Positions 30,254 through 42,481 of a stretch of DNA of 64,000 bases are shown here, one piece after another. The position numbers and the translations under genes were made by a program. The notes beneath the pieces are model-generated. The model had not been told where the DNA came from and did not search any database. It worked only from the letters and a program-made list of their open reading frames with translations. The stretch's first letter is position 1. The number at the start of each line of letters is the position of its first letter. The stretch spans positions 13,710,518 to 13,774,517 of the forward strand of contig NC_087067.1 in assembly GCF_963678635.1 (NCBI RefSeq), read 5' to 3'. The DNA is from Symsagittifera roscoffensis (taxonomy: Eukaryota; Xenacoelomorpha; Acoela; Convolutidae).

Positions 30254-32159
30254 GAATTGAAAGTATTTCGTGAAGTTCTCCTTGTATGTAGCTTGGTTTT
30301 CCCATGTTCTAATTTTCTTGATTGTTGAGATCACTTCCCAAGTAATTCTATCGTCCTTTGTTATAATATGGGGCTGCTTATTGGAGCAGTGATTTTCTCG
30401 GATCAGAGAAGAAGTAGGCAGCTTGAGGTCAGCTTTATATTTAGTAAGTAAAGACTGATGGTCTGCCGGTACATTTTGAATCCTATTTTCTTGCCCTAGA
30501 ATGGAAAAAACTGCATTTTTTGAGTGTCTGAGTTAAACAATTAACAGTAGAAGAAAATTTTTTGTTTGTCATTGAAGATAATGTAACGTTTTTTGAGAGT
30601 CTCGACAAATCAAACTAATCAACAGTGAATTGTTCATCGGGATATCATTTCTTACATTTCAGTTTATTGAATTTCTATTTCATTAAAAAAGTATATCGTT
30701 TTCTGATTATTCAAAAATCTTGACGCAAACGCAATCGTTTTCCACTCGCTCGTTGCTGCTGTTCTGGTGTTGATCAGAATCCGCTATGAGAGGCTTCAGT
30801 TTACAGTTTAGTCTTTAACATCGACGTGGCTGTTTTCTGTGGAGCTTACAGTTTTAAAATCAATTTTTCAAAAATAACTGTAACTGGCTAATCGGCGTTC
30901 CATGGATAAACTGATATTTTGTTTAAACGCAGTCTGATCAGTGAGCTAATTTTTGACCAGTTCTGCACTTCTGTACAACTTTGAGCATTTGTTTTACTGA
31001 AGCAAAAACACAATTCTGAAAACTTCTTCCATATTTTTTTGAGTCGGTTTTTTCGTACAATTTTGCATCAATGCATCTGGTATCTTGATTCCCACTTATT
31101 CGATGTCTCCTTGAGTTAATGCACATTTTCTTTATTTATCTGCCATATCATTATTGTCCTAGACTGAAAAAACTCTTATAGAAACCGTATTGTGTTTTTC
31201 GAAGGAAACTTTGATACAATCAAATAATCGTCAATAAAATTTTTCATATTAAGGATACCCCTTAAAACAGAATAGCTGTTTTTTGTATTTCATTCGGCAT
31301 AAAGCCAAGTGCGTAAAACCCTGTTGGAAATTGATAATTACCAGTGGTATTTCAGCCTACAATGCTTGTTTACTTGTTGCTTTGCAAAATTTCAGATGGC
31401 TATAATCTTATCAAGAATTAAATTGCTAGAACAAATTTGCCCTGGTTTTTCTGATAAAAAACTACGTTATCTAATACTTAGTTGATTTTTGACATCAGGT
31501 ACTAGTTTTTCAACTTTTTTGATCATTTGCAATTTCTGAATTTATTGCCAATTTGATTCATTCATCTTTCTTTTTTGTTATAACTTTATTGCAAATGAAC
31601 TAATTTTCCACGCTTTTTTCTAAATTAAAAAAACTCTCAACTCGGCCCTCCCAGTTAGCATACAGACAGAGACTCGTCTACCGCTAGTTTGAACGGGTTT
31701 GAACGGCCTATGAAAAAAGTAATACTTTCACGAAACTTTTAAATAGATCTCTAAAACCTGAGTTACATGAAAAGATAAATTGGAAGGTTTACTACCAGCT
31801 AGTGGATGGCTGACTGAACAGAACGGTTTTTGAAAGTTTTTTGTTTGACTTCGATCCCATGTTTTGCAAAGTTACCATTTCCCAAAGTTTTGAAATAAAT
31901 CCCTCAGTCAGAAAAACGGGGTCTCTTCTAAAAACAAATCGTGGGACTGCTTGCTTCCAAAACTTCGCCTAAGATGATGATCGAATCATTTACGAATCCA
32001 CAGTTCATCTAAATCCTGTATCTGTTTTATTTTTCAACCGCGGGTTTTTTTTCAAGTTGGGATATCTGAGTTTTGTCTGTGCACATTCTTTTGGTTTATA
32101 GAACTGACTGCTTTTGCCAAGTATGCAAATATTTGCATATTTACAACCATCTTCCAGTC

Positions 32160-32660
32160 TTATGTACAGAAACTTCGAATTTTAATTCGCCCCGATCGTG
32201 GATGGCCCTTAGGATAAAAACTGAGATTACATCATCGTCGCTCTGACCATTTTCATTCCATCCAATAGTCACTCCACAAAACATTTGGTTATCATTGCAA
32301 AATATTTTCGCTTGGACGGATGTACAATTTTAAGTTTTTACGATGTCAATTACAATTTTTACAGCTTGTTTTTTTCCTCATTTTATATCCTTTAGCGAAC
32401 CGCCCTCTAAACTTACAATTTTTATTGGGATCTCTTTTGCTGGGCAGACTTTCAAATGACCCTTTGCGTTTGCATTTTCACGCTTCCTGCAAAAATTGTT
32501 CTTCTCAAAAATAAGACTAGGTTTCTTCGTTATCTGACTACTTACAAAACAAAATTCGAAAATGGGACCATTGGTTGTTATTTTGTCATGTTTGTCAGTT
32601 CTGATGGCTATAACAGCCTTTCTCACCAATTAGGGCCTGACATAGCGCTTCTGTGATCCT
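32160..32660 (-). pseudogene. decayed coding sequence with a knuckle-like segment
   Basis: The - strand frame 32629-32378 ends in 'NAKGHLKVCPAKEIPIKI'. After a TGA and an in-frame stop the same reading continues with 'CTSVQAKIFCNDNQMFCG', 'VTIGWNENGQSDDD' and 'VISVFILRAIHDRGELKF'. Low stop density and protein-like composition over about 170 codons suggest former coding sequence. A zinc knuckle is only half visible. The family is not recognised. Confidence 0.3.
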
Positions 32661-34696
32661 GTTCGTAGAGGAAAGGAGCTTGCGTTGGGTTTTGCTAGTC
32701 TTCATGAGACAATTGAAGGCGTTCTTCATCCATTCTGCTCCAGTGTCTTTCTATTATTGCACGTGATGCCTGAGTCTGTCTATTAGTACTCCTCAAAATT
32801 GTTTAAATGGATTCCCCGAGTCTCTGTTTTCTGTTTGGAGTTCATATCTTTTAAAGGTTGAGTTATGAGGTTTATGGTTTTTCGAGTGCAAAATTTCACA
32901 TTGCCCAAAATTCTCGGAAAGAGATCGCCAAAATTTCACTTCGAGGGTTATCCTGAAGGAACACTCCTTTTTCTTCATTTTCATGGGTTATTTATAGAGT
33001 TGATTGTAGCTTTTTGACGGCTAAGGCCCTTCTAAAATTCTCAGTACCAGCTCAGTACCTGTGGCTTGTTGTCAGTTGAATTTCTGGAGTTTTCGGTCCA
33101 CTAAGACTATCATGGTCCAGGTTTTCTTGTGCGATAATCGCCAATTGAAATTGGTCGCTGCATTGGGTCCAGATTTTTGGCAGCTCCTAAGTGTGATTCG
33201 GCCTGATTGAAGAAATTTCTCAAAAAATTGATACTTCTGATTGCAATATAATAAAATGCAGAGAACTACAATGTTTTTATGTACAATTACGTACTCTAAC
33301 CTTAAATCAAAAAACCACTAAGAAACATTATTTAGGTAAGCTGCCTGTTCTTATACTGTTTTTGATCAGTGAAAGATCGACCGATCGTCGATGGATGATA
33401 GAATGATAGAGTTGATAGGTTTTCAAACAATGCCAAATATCATATGAACAACACCAGAGGCCACATTGAGCATTTTATGAACTTTAAGCGGGTTCCCCTT
33501 GCTCTTTATTTGTTCTTTCATTTTCTTTGATCGTTCCGACAAAATCTTAATTTGTTTAAGGACATGTCTCTGGAACCCATGAACATACAGACACAAAATT
33601 GTCCACCTATCCAGTGCACTGTTTGGCCTCGTATTGAGAGTATTCAATCACAACACTGATCACCTCACAGCTCAAATATAGCATGTTCAATTGTATATTT
33701 CAAATAAGTTTTAGTGTTCGAATGACTGCTTTCGGAAGGGATTGTGGCACCTGAGTTGTGAAAGGCGCTTCCATCGATCGAAATTTATTTCTGATAGATT
33801 CCTAAATACGAGAGAACGAGAACGCAAACCAATGAAAGAAAATCAATCAAATGCGTTCGTTGATTTCATTTCTGGTCTCAGTTTTAGAAAACTTTTTCTG
33901 CTTTAACACTCGATTCTCTTGACATCTTTTATATTTTCAAAACTGAGACGTCCAGATTTCATAGTACAGTTTTTCAGTGTTCAAATCGAGATACCTGAGG
34001 AATCATCTGCTCGCATAGGAGAGAAACTCGAGATTACCTTCTTACGGCGAGTTGAAGATGTCACTTGGAGGCCGCGCTGTCAACAAAATTGACTTGTGGG
34101 GCAGAGTAGAGTACCCAGAGAATAGCTGGGTTTCACGCCTCTTCCTGTCAAAATAACCAAGAAATCCTGTCTTCGAGGAAGGTTGCTGCTTTGGTTGAAA
34201 CGGCCGTAGTCTTTTTTTCTGCCAGCTGAGAGAGCGAGCAATTAAATTTTCGCCCTAGTTTGGACCACTAATAAAACTAGATGCCATTTAAAAGAGCGTT
34301 TTAGTCCGAAGTGGAAAAACTCCAGATCTGCGATGATCTTGGCAGGATAGATGCTTGTTTGTCAAAAGAATGCTCGATCGAAGATGACGGGAAACCTTCA
34401 GAAGAGGGGCTTCAAATACATAGAATTAACAAAATTTCGAAAAAAAAAAATTTTTAACAAAACGTTTCCGGGCTTTTCACCAAGAACTTGGTAATACTCT
34501 TACTTGTGATAATCTCTGATAGCGAATTCGAACGGATTGGTAAACGATATGTCGTCAGCGAGCGAAATAAAACAACTGATTTATGAAACCGTTGATTGAT
34601 GTCTGAGATTTAGCTCGGCCTCTTCAATCTCTTAGATCTTACAAGGTCAACTGACCAACAGAAAAGTTATTCATAGCAGTGACCTTATATAAATAA

Positions 34697-35215
34697 TTAG
34701 CGTTGATCAATCCGTGCCGGATGACTTTCCCCCTGCGAGAAAATAAACAAATAAACAATATCAGTCCTGATTGGACTGGAACTTATAAGTACTTCAGCCG
34801 TTTTCTCGGTTGCGCAATCTACAGGGGAAAAGATATCTATTATCTCCGTCGGTAGTTCTTTATTCTTCGGATTTATCGCCTCGAGGAAATTCACGTACAC
34901 TTGGAGTTCCGGTGATTTGTCTCTAAATCTCTTTTCCTAATTTAGGCTTTTTAGGCTCGGTTTTGTGTTTGTCGGCGTGTTGTCTGGTGGCGATTCTATG
35001 CTAAATTGTTTTTTCTTCTAGCCTTCTTTCATTTCGTCATTTTATTGATTGCTACAGGGTTCCCGATTGCTTATGCCAGGTGTGTTTTTTGGTTGAGCCG
35101 CTTCGGTGAGGGTGCAGAATTTTCTGAAGTTGTTGACGACTCTTCTTCTTCTTCGCTTGATGATGTCTTCTCTGGGGTTCACTCATGCCGACAGAATTAT
35201 ATGGTGAATGCTATG
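34697..35215 (-). pseudogene. decayed coding sequence with a Ser/Glu-rich segment
   Basis: On the - strand 'EDTSSSEEEEESSTTSEN' (near 35130-35180) is followed in another frame by 'SPPDNTPTNTKPSLKSLN', a TAG, and 'EKRFRDKSPELQVYVNFL' to 'GESHPARIDQR' ending at 34697. The composition is protein-like and low in stops for this AT-rich region. The Ser/Glu run comes from a TCT microsatellite on +. The family is not recognised; gag of a decayed element is one guess. Confidence 0.3.
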
Positions 35216-35417
35216 GCATGTTAAAACAGAGAAAAAAAATATGAATTAGGCTCTTTAAATTAATTTTTTAAGGAAATTGAAAACTATATGGAATAAATAT
35301 TTTCTTTGGACTTTTTGTGATAAGTTGTTGTTAGGCGGTTTGCTGAAATTAAGGATTTTCTCGAGCCTAGATAGTGGTTTTATTTTCAAGCGGTGCGGGC
35401 TAAAAGTTAGCATGCTC

Positions 35418-35675
35418 AGACCGTTCGGAGCAAATACGGTATAATGAGACCGCGTGGACCAAAAAAGCTATGTTTAGACCATGCGGAGAGGGAATCCGGT
35501 TTCAGACTCTGTGGACCAATAAAATCCAGATTCCGACCGTGTGACCTGGAAAATTTTGGTTTTAAGTCTTCTGAACCAAAAGATTTCGGAACAAGACCTA
35601 GTGAACTATTTAATCTGGTTTAAGATCTAGGAGTCCAACAAAAAATTGGTATCACATAAGAAAACATGTTTGGAC
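35418..35675. repeat. degenerate minisatellite, 29-31-bp unit, about 8 copies
   Basis: Units resemble 'agaccgtgtggaccaaaaaa' plus about ten more bases, for example 'agaccgcgtggacc', 'agaccatgcggaga', 'agactctgtggacc' and 'aagacctagtgaac'. Spacing stays close to 29-31 bp while sequence drifts. Not coding: the unit is not a multiple of three and no frame stays open. Confidence 0.7.
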
Positions 35676-35704
35676 CATCAGTACCGATAGAAATTGAGAT
35701 TATT

Positions 35705-35975
35705 CGCAGTTTTATGTCCAGATTTTGCAGACGTATCTTCCGGCTTTGCTGATTCAAGTTCAATCTTGGTAGTATTGTACACAGACTCTTCAATTATTTG
35801 TTGAGGCATTGCGGACTCATGTCCAGATTTTGATTCAGGCTTTCCAGGCTTTACTTTCAAACTTTTTAGAAATATTTTCAGATTTTGCGGACTCATGTTC
35901 AGACTTATGTTCACACTTTGCAGACTCTATGTTCGGAATTTGCAAACCTATGTTCAAACTTTGCAGACCTACCCG
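35705..35975. repeat. degenerate 21-22-bp repeat array
   Basis: Phrases such as 'tgttcacactttgcagactc', 'tgttcggaatttgcaaacct' and 'tgttcaaactttgcagacct' recur every 21-22 bp, clearest at 35890-35970, with weaker units upstream. Because the unit is near a multiple of three, - strand frames stay open and read repeated 'SAK.EH/NI' phrases; these are repeat translations, not proteins. Confidence 0.6.
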
Positions 35976-36300
35976 GGTTGACCTCGATAGACCAAAAATG
36001 TTCACAGAGTCCATGAAAAAACTTCTTTTAATACTTTTTTCGATCATTTGTTTAAAGATAACACGCTATATGGGTTGGTATTGCTGCCAGTATAATTAGA
36101 TTTCCATTTTTTCTCTCGCACAGGTGACTTAGTATTTTTATAGAATATCTGAATGCAGAAGTAAAATATGATTTGAATTTGGAAACTGGTCTCAAAAACG
36201 ACTTGGATCTGGACCGTCATCCAGATAATTTTGGATGTTTTTTCTCTTAGGCTACACCACTGGTGCTGTGGCGTTAGGATTATGACAAAAATTTTTTAGC

Positions 36301-36500
36301 NNNNNNNNNNNNNNNNNNNNNNNNNNNNNNNNNNNNNNNNNNNNNNNNNNNNNNNNNNNNNNNNNNNNNNNNNNNNNNNNNNNNNNNNNNNNNNNNNNNN
36401 NNNNNNNNNNNNNNNNNNNNNNNNNNNNNNNNNNNNNNNNNNNNNNNNNNNNNNNNNNNNNNNNNNNNNNNNNNNNNNNNNNNNNNNNNNNNNNNNNNNN
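36301..36500. other. assembly gap, 200 N
   Basis: A run of exactly 200 N, probably a placeholder of unknown true size. It lies about 0.75 kb upstream of the BEL/Pao gag start and may hide its 5' LTR. Confidence 0.99.
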
Positions 36501-37255
36501 TGTTTTTATAACAAAACCTCTAATATTTATCAGTTTTCTTAGCCGTTTTCTTTTCAGACTTGCTCTCCACCTAGCCAAGGAAAACCAAGTTATTTTGAGC
36601 GCAACGGAGTAAAAAAGAAACCTGATTTGAAACGACGCGAACGCGACTTTTTGTTTTTCCGTAAACGGGATCTTGCATCTCATGTATTCAATTTATTGAA
36701 CACTCCGAAAATCCCCTTTTCCAAACGATTGTTATTTTTCGGCGTTTTTTCACTTCGTAAAAAAAATCATTTCCTGTTTCGAACTTTCCTGTTTGCATTT
36801 TTTCTGAACAATCTAATTAAACATCTGACGAACTTTAAATTTTGTTTAAAAAAAAGTCGAATATAATTTTTACACTAAAAGATGGTGAAGCAGTTGTTGA
36901 GCATGTTGTTTGGGTCTCTCTTTGTATCCTTTGTCGTCCCTTTGTCGTCCCTTTGTATCCTTGCTTTGAGTGTAGCCTGTTAATTACCATAACACGGAAA
37001 CAACTACAAAAAAAATCATTTAAATCGAGTTTACCAAAAACAAAACAAGTTTTGTTTTTTCTCTCATAAACATTTAAAGATTTTGGAAACAAAAGCAAAC
37101 TTTTTAACAACTAAAAATTGAAAAAAAAAACAGAAAAAAAAACGTTCGAACTTTTTTCTTTTTCTAACTTTATTTAAAAGTAAGACTGAATAAGAGGCAA
37201 AAAAAAACGTCCGAAACGGAACAAGCGCCGTCCTTATCTACGGCTCTCAACAACT

Positions 37256-38461
37256 ATGGACAATACCAAAACCAACAAATTGTCGACGTCAACAATAACT
37301 GCAAAAATTGCCTCCAGTAAATTCAGGCTGGCTAGAATTGAAATGAGCCGGTCTATGGAGTTCCTACAGTCACAGATAGAAAGAGGAACCCATATTAGTT
37401 TTTTGAAGACTTTTGCGCAGAAAACAGAAGACCGATTAGAACAAATGAAAGTAATAGCTACAGAATTGTTCGCAAACGGATCTTCGGAAGACAACGACGA
37501 CGCTATGGAGATATGTGCATGCCTTTCACGACAACTTTTAGAGGTAACCCACAACGTCAACACTTTAAGCTAAGACTTAACCAGCTGCTCTGGTTCTAAT
37601 ACAATAAACGTAAGCAAATCGACGCCTGTATCCGGGCGAAACCCCTTTGTCAAGGACACATATGCCGAAAATCACTTCACTCAGCCTTCTAGCAACCGCG
37701 TGAACAGTTCATCTGATGGAGAGCCAATTAATTTACAGAACGACAGGCTACTTCGCCAAAACTCAGCCACCGACGTACCGCAAATATCTTTGAACCACTC
37801 TGCAAGCGAATCATTGTCTAGAGAAATGACCTCTCTAACTTCTCAGTCAAGAGAAGAAAGCTTGGAACAAAAAAGGTTTACAGGATATGAACAAACTATT
37901 CAACCAACGAATCAACTACTACTAACATCAGTACAACAAGCATCGCCAGCCAATTTACATTTGAATCGAAGCCATGATTCATTTCAGTTTTCAGCTCCAG
38001 CAGTCCATACAAATCTCCACGAAAAATTGTCATTGGAATCTTCATTTGCTTATTCCTATCGTCAGCAACCAGGAAACGTTATACAAACATCAACTTCAAA
38101 GGAGAATAATTTCCATTTAACTCATCAGAAATATTTAGAGCAGTATACATCTCCCCCTACTGTCATACAAGCGAATCGGAACCCGTTTGCTCAAAGTCAC
38201 CCGGTTGAACAGTTTCAAAGAACTGTGGATTTGAACAACCAGTAGGTGGATAGTAATGGGGATAATAAAAAGCACCAGGTAGTGGATAGTCATGGGTATG
38301 ATAAAAATCAATTAAACATTCTACATGCACATCATTGTAATGAACAGGTTTTTAACAACCCGATATCAACACACTGCGAACAGAATAGAGATGCGCTTAG
38401 AGAAAATTTTCAGGGTACCTCATTCATCCTAACTACAACCAAACTCCACCGCAACTGCTAG
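37256..38461 (+). pseudogene. BEL/Pao gag, N-terminal helical and Gln/Asn/Ser-rich part
   Basis: One frame from ATG 37256 with stops at TAA 37571-37573 and TAG 38243-38245, ending at 38461. The first 105 codons are helical ('MSRSMEFLQSQIERGTHI', 'TEDRLEQMKVIATELF'), typical of the BEL gag N-terminus. The rest is a low-complexity Ser/Gln/Asn/His-rich spacer ('SLTSQSREESLEQKR', 'QRTVDLNNQ'). The spacer then continues to about 38930 with loose repeats ('ATTTCATCAAACAGT' phrases near 38570 and 38775). Confidence 0.8.
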
Positions 38462-38929
38462 TGCAAAGTCATCCATGCAACCAGAGAGGTGCACCCATGG
38501 CAGTAAACGAAGCGAAACAAACAATATACAGCCACAACATAATATTGATCAGGTTGTAAATTACCCAATTTCATCAAACAGTGAACAGAATAGAGATGGT
38601 TTTAGGGAAAACTGTTACTTATTTACTAATAATGCTAACTACAAGTAAACGCGGCCCATTCCAACGGTTCAAAACCATCCCTACAACCAGATAAGGGAAA
38701 CTCATGTTGGTAACAGCTACCAAACAAACAATCTACATGCACAACATCATCTTGATCAGGCTATAAATAAGCCAATTTCATCAAACAGTCAACAAAATAG
38801 AGATCAATTTAGAGAAAGTAATTCAAATTTTTTCAATTATCAGAATTACAACCAAGCTCAACCCACTCCAACAAGGCACAGCTCTGAAACTTACGCAAGT
38901 TTTTTACCCGGACAGGAAAAAATTGACTA

Positions 38930-39743
38930 TTATTTTTCTGTTAAACTTCCTACTTCCTCCAATTAAGCTACCTAACTACGACGGAGACCCGATAGTTACC
39001 ACGACTGGATAAACTGGTTCCAGGCTACAGTTGACAGGAATCATACAATTAGTGACACTCACCGGATGACTGATCTACAGGATTCGGTGTCAGGAAAAGC
39101 AAAAGCACTCATTAAAGGGTACTCATGTAACCCTGCTTTTTACAGAGCCGCACTGAGGGACTTTCAAAATCATTTTGGCGACTCAAACTATATTGTAAAT
39201 GCTTTCATTCAGCAAATTGAAACTTGGCCGTCCTCAACTAGTAACAATTGTTCAGTTGTTTCATTCGCATCCTTTTTGAAAAATTTGGTTCGAACCTTCC
39301 GAAATTTGGGTTTTCAAGCAGACTTGCATTCTACAGCTTTACTCAAACTTAACAAAACTAAATTTCCTGACAATTTACTTATGAAATGGACCGAATACGC
39401 TGTCCGTGAAAATGTTCAAAACAACAATGTACAATTTTTTCAGGAGTGGCTTGAAATACAAGCTAAAGTATTGGAAAGATTACAAGGGGAGCACTCGTTT
39501 CTGGGGACGTCAGCGGTCAAAGATCAGGATTTTAAGACACAAAATCAAACGTTTTTGGGAAGTAAGCAAAAAGCTAAAATGGGGTCTGACATCAATACGA
39601 CAACCAAATTGCAATATCCTTCCAAAAAGTGCTTCAATTGTTCGCAGGAACATTTTTTGTCTCATTGCCCCCGCTACCAGAGTTTAGCACCAGTTGAGAA
39701 ATATAATTTGGTAAAACAGCATGAGCTCTGCATAATTGCTTAA
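38930..39743 (+). pseudogene. BEL/Pao gag, DUF1759-like domain and first zinc knuckle
   Basis: Starts at 'KLPNYDGDP' and 'HDWINWFQATVDRN' in broken frames, then an open frame from 39066 ('MTDLQDSVSGKAKALIKG', 'YRAALRDFQNHFGDSNYI', 'VVSFASFLKNLVRTFRNL'). This is the gag core domain found in BEL/Pao elements. A knuckle 'KKCFNCSQEHFLSHCP' follows, with the Cys and His residues kept. The frame ends at 39743 ('HELCIIA'). Confidence 0.88.
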
Positions 39744-40077
39744 TTTCTCGTCATTCAAGAAACAATTACACTTCAGAGAGACAATGTCAGCAATGTAGAG
39801 GGTTCCATCATACTTCACTTCATGATCCATCTCGATTTACAAGCAAAAACAGTGCATCATATGCAGCATTCGTCTCAGAAAAAACTAAGATGATAAGGAG
39901 TTTACAACCGCAACCTCTAGCAGATACGGCCGGTCGCATAGGATTGACAAAAACACATACCATCAACAAAAACAAGCGGACAGTGAAATTCATTTTTTTT
40001 AAAACGGAGGGCTTACTGATTAAGAGAAAGCAACATTTGAACGGTTACCCAACATTTGGTTCGAAAAATTACAGCTG
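39744..40077 (+). pseudogene. BEL/Pao second zinc-knuckle region and spacer
   Basis: In a shifted frame 'RQCQQCRGFHHTSLHDPS' (about 39780-39835) gives the second CxxC...H...H-type knuckle that follows the first in BEL/Pao gag. The rest is spacer with stops. It joins gag to protease. Confidence 0.65.
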
Positions 40078-40556
40078 ATCCCAAAGTCGTTCGTCAATAA
40101 TGGTAAAGTGTGTGACACTTACGCTCTCATTGACCCTGGCAGCCAATTTACTTTTATGCTTGATCAAATTGCAGACTTCTTGGAATTCTCATCATCAGAA
40201 ACAGCAAACATATCTTTACAATATATATAAATATCAACCATGAGATGCCGGTTGCAAAACTAGAAAACATCGTTAATTTAGCACCGTACAAACAAACGGG
40301 ACACTCGTTTCCAATTCTTAGTGTTTATAAAACGCCGTTTTTGAATATACCTCCTGCAGATGTTGCTCATCTGAATGAAATCTGTCAGGGTTTCAAAGGT
40401 TTTAGACACATAAAATTTCCCAATATTGCTGGCGGAAGAATTGGAGCGCTACTTGGCGTTAATACGTTCTCTTATACGTACCCCATTCAAGTAATTCAGG
40501 CAATTGCAGGAGAATTGCAGGAGAATATCACCAAACAATTGCTCCCAAACGAGTGA
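40078..40556 (+). pseudogene. BEL/Pao aspartic protease with altered DPG triad
   Basis: Active-site strand 'TYALIDPGSQFTFMLDQI' with codons 40132-40140 reading Asp-Pro-Gly where DSG or DTG is expected. After a frame change in the 'tatatataaat' stretch (about 40225), the open frame from 40245 shows 'MPVAKLENIVNLAP' and 'HIKFPNIAGGRIGALLGV'; 'IGALLGV' is the conserved second half of this protease. Pro in the middle of the triad should prevent catalysis. Confidence 0.8.
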
Positions 40557-41581
40557 ATAAAGTGCGCAACAGAAAAACTTCGGGATTTCTATTCCACGTT
40601 ACAAGAAAGTCAAATGAATCTGTTGAGCAACCATTGGACTACTTGGTTCAGCAATTCTGGAAAATTGAAGAAACAGGACAAAAGCTAACAGAAAAGGAGT
40701 TTTATACCGAAAACAATTTGGCGGCAATTCGAATCCTTGAAAACACAATACATCACACGGGAGAAAGGTATGAAATTGGTTTACCGTGGAAGAATGAGAC
40801 TCAATTGCAGAATAACTACTACATAGCCCGTAATCAACTAAAATCACTTGATCGCCGACTTGCTCAAAACAACGATTTACGAAATTTATACGAAGCAACC
40901 CTCGCAAATGACCTCGAAAAGAAACACGTGCGACCGGTAGAAATGAAAAGAATAAAACCCTCGCGAATTTGGTATCTACCACATCACCCAGTACAAAACC
41001 CAAATAAACCAACAAAAATCAGAAGAGTAGCCAACGCCGCATCTCCTTTTAAAGGCCAATCACTTAACAGCAATCTCCTCACAGGTCCAGATCTACTTGC
41101 AAATCTAACAGGGATTCTGCTGCGCTTCCGCAAACATTCTATCGGTCTCTTTGCCGATATTGAAGGGATGTTTATGCAAATAAGTATTCGTGAAGAAGAT
41201 AGGCCAGCCTTGCGTTTTCTCTGGAGCTATAACGAAAAAGTTCATCAGTATGATTACACGCGGTTAAACTTTGGAGCCACATGTTCCCCATTCTGCGCTA
41301 TTTATGCATTATAAAAATGGGCTTTGGACAACAAGGACTCGTTTCCTCTGGCTTATGATGCAATTCTAAACAGTTTTTATATGGATGACTACATTGCCTC
41401 AGTACCGACGTTAGGTGAAGCACAATGCGTTTCAAGAGAAACCAGGGAGCCTTTAAGCCAAGGTGCTTTTCGTCTCACCAAGTTCCTCACTAAGCTCGCC
41501 CTACAACATATTCCTTGCGAAGACCACGACGAGATAAAAACTTCAACTCGTGTTTTGGACAAAACTGGAAAATTTTGTTGA
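40553..41581 (+). pseudogene. BEL/Pao reverse transcriptase (YMDD present)
   Basis: One frame with a stop at 41312-41314. It shows 'YEIGLPWKNETQLQNNYY', 'WYLPHHPVQNPNKPTKIR', 'RVANAASPFKGQSLNSNL', 'ADIEGMFMQISIREEDRP' (motif A), 'RLNFGATCSPFCAIYAL' (motif B) and 'FYMDDYIASVPTLGEA' (motif C, YMDD at 41378-41389). All are BEL/Pao signatures. The stop falls right after motif B. The catalytic Asp pair is kept, although the protein cannot be made whole. Confidence 0.92.
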
Positions 41582-42439
41582 TCCACTACAAAACTTTCAT
41601 ACTCTGGCTGATAATTATATTCAACGGAAACTCTTCAGCTTGTTGTCGTCTATTTTCGACCCTCTAGGAATTTTAGCACCAGTAACAATTCGTTTGAAGG
41701 CTCAACTGCAGCAGATTTGGAGGCTAGGTTTGAAATGGGATCATCAAATACCTAGTGACCATCAACACAAGCTACAGAAGTTCCTGGATTCTTTTCTCAG
41801 GATGGAAAGAATAATTTTGCCAAGGATTTTGTTTCTAAATCAAAGCAATAAATCGTGGAGTTTGGAAATACACGCATTTACTGACAATTCACTCATCGGT
41901 ATGGCCGCAGTCCTGTGCTTGCGAATGCATAATTTAGACGAAACAGTCGTTGAATGTAAGTTTTGATTGGCAAAATCAAGGTTGCGCCTATTAAACAACT
42001 GAGTGTACCAAAACTTGAATTAGAAGCTGCAACAATTGGAGCACGTCTTTTGTCATTTGCGTCCAAAGAACTTCATCTCAACAGAACAGCTGTTTTACAT
42101 GTCTGGACAGACAGTCAGGTAGTACTCGATTAGATAAAATCAAAGAAACAGCAAAAATCATTTGTGGCAATTCGACTGACTGCAATCTCAACAATGGATC
42201 ATCAACTACAATGGCATTACATTCCAACTACTCTGAATCCTGCAGATCACGGTACTCGAGGGCTTGAACCCAGGAAAATTAATAAGAAATGGCTTACACC
42301 TCCAGCCTTCTTGAAACAACCTAAGTATCTTTGGCACGATAATACTTTGCTTGCAACAACTGTGGTTGCTGCGGGTTTTCAAAAACAGACCAAGCATAAA
42401 AAATTGTCTCTAAATGAGACAATTTTCGACATAAGTTAA
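41550..42439 (+). pseudogene. BEL/Pao connection domain and RNase H
   Basis: The frame from 41550 reads 'SLLSSIFDPLGILAPVTI' and 'WRLGLKWDHQIP', the hallmark segment after BEL RT, then 'EIHAFTDNSLIGMAAVLC' with the first RNase H Asp. Frames change after 41966; 'KLELEAATIGARLLSF', 'VWTDSQVVL' and, from 42164, 'QWHYIPTTLNPADHGTRG' continue the RNase H with its second and last acidic motifs. At least two frameshifts and one internal stop (near 42133). Confidence 0.85.
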
Positions 42440-42481
42440 TTTTCTACCTAGATCAAGCTGATTTTAACTCTTAACACAGTC

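Larger units (their letters stand above)
29100..35215 (-). mobile_element. possible highly decayed gypsy-like element
   Basis: Several - strand pieces lie in an order expected for gag to integrase: 34697-35215 ('EKRFRDKSPELQVYVNFLEA', preceded by a Ser/Glu-rich run), 32160-32660 (a knuckle-like 'GHLKVCPAKE' and 'AKIFCNDNQMFCGV'), and 29685-29954 ('AGPFEAFGRRKKNILLYI' followed by 'DSFTKLLST', resembling the first integrase core block). No RT motif could be read between them. Every piece is short and broken. This is a hypothesis from order and phrase similarity only. Confidence 0.25.

Noticed and set aside
35006-35224. 72-codon + frame with a hydrophobic start
   Set aside because: Starts at TTG, overlaps the TCT microsatellite, and has no conserved motif; the - strand reading is equally open.
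35418-35675. CRISPR-like array
   Set aside because: Units are degenerate throughout with no constant repeat and variable spacer, and the DNA is eukaryotic.
36252-36683. 143-codon - strand frame
   Set aside because: It runs through the 200-N gap, so most of its length is unknown sequence.
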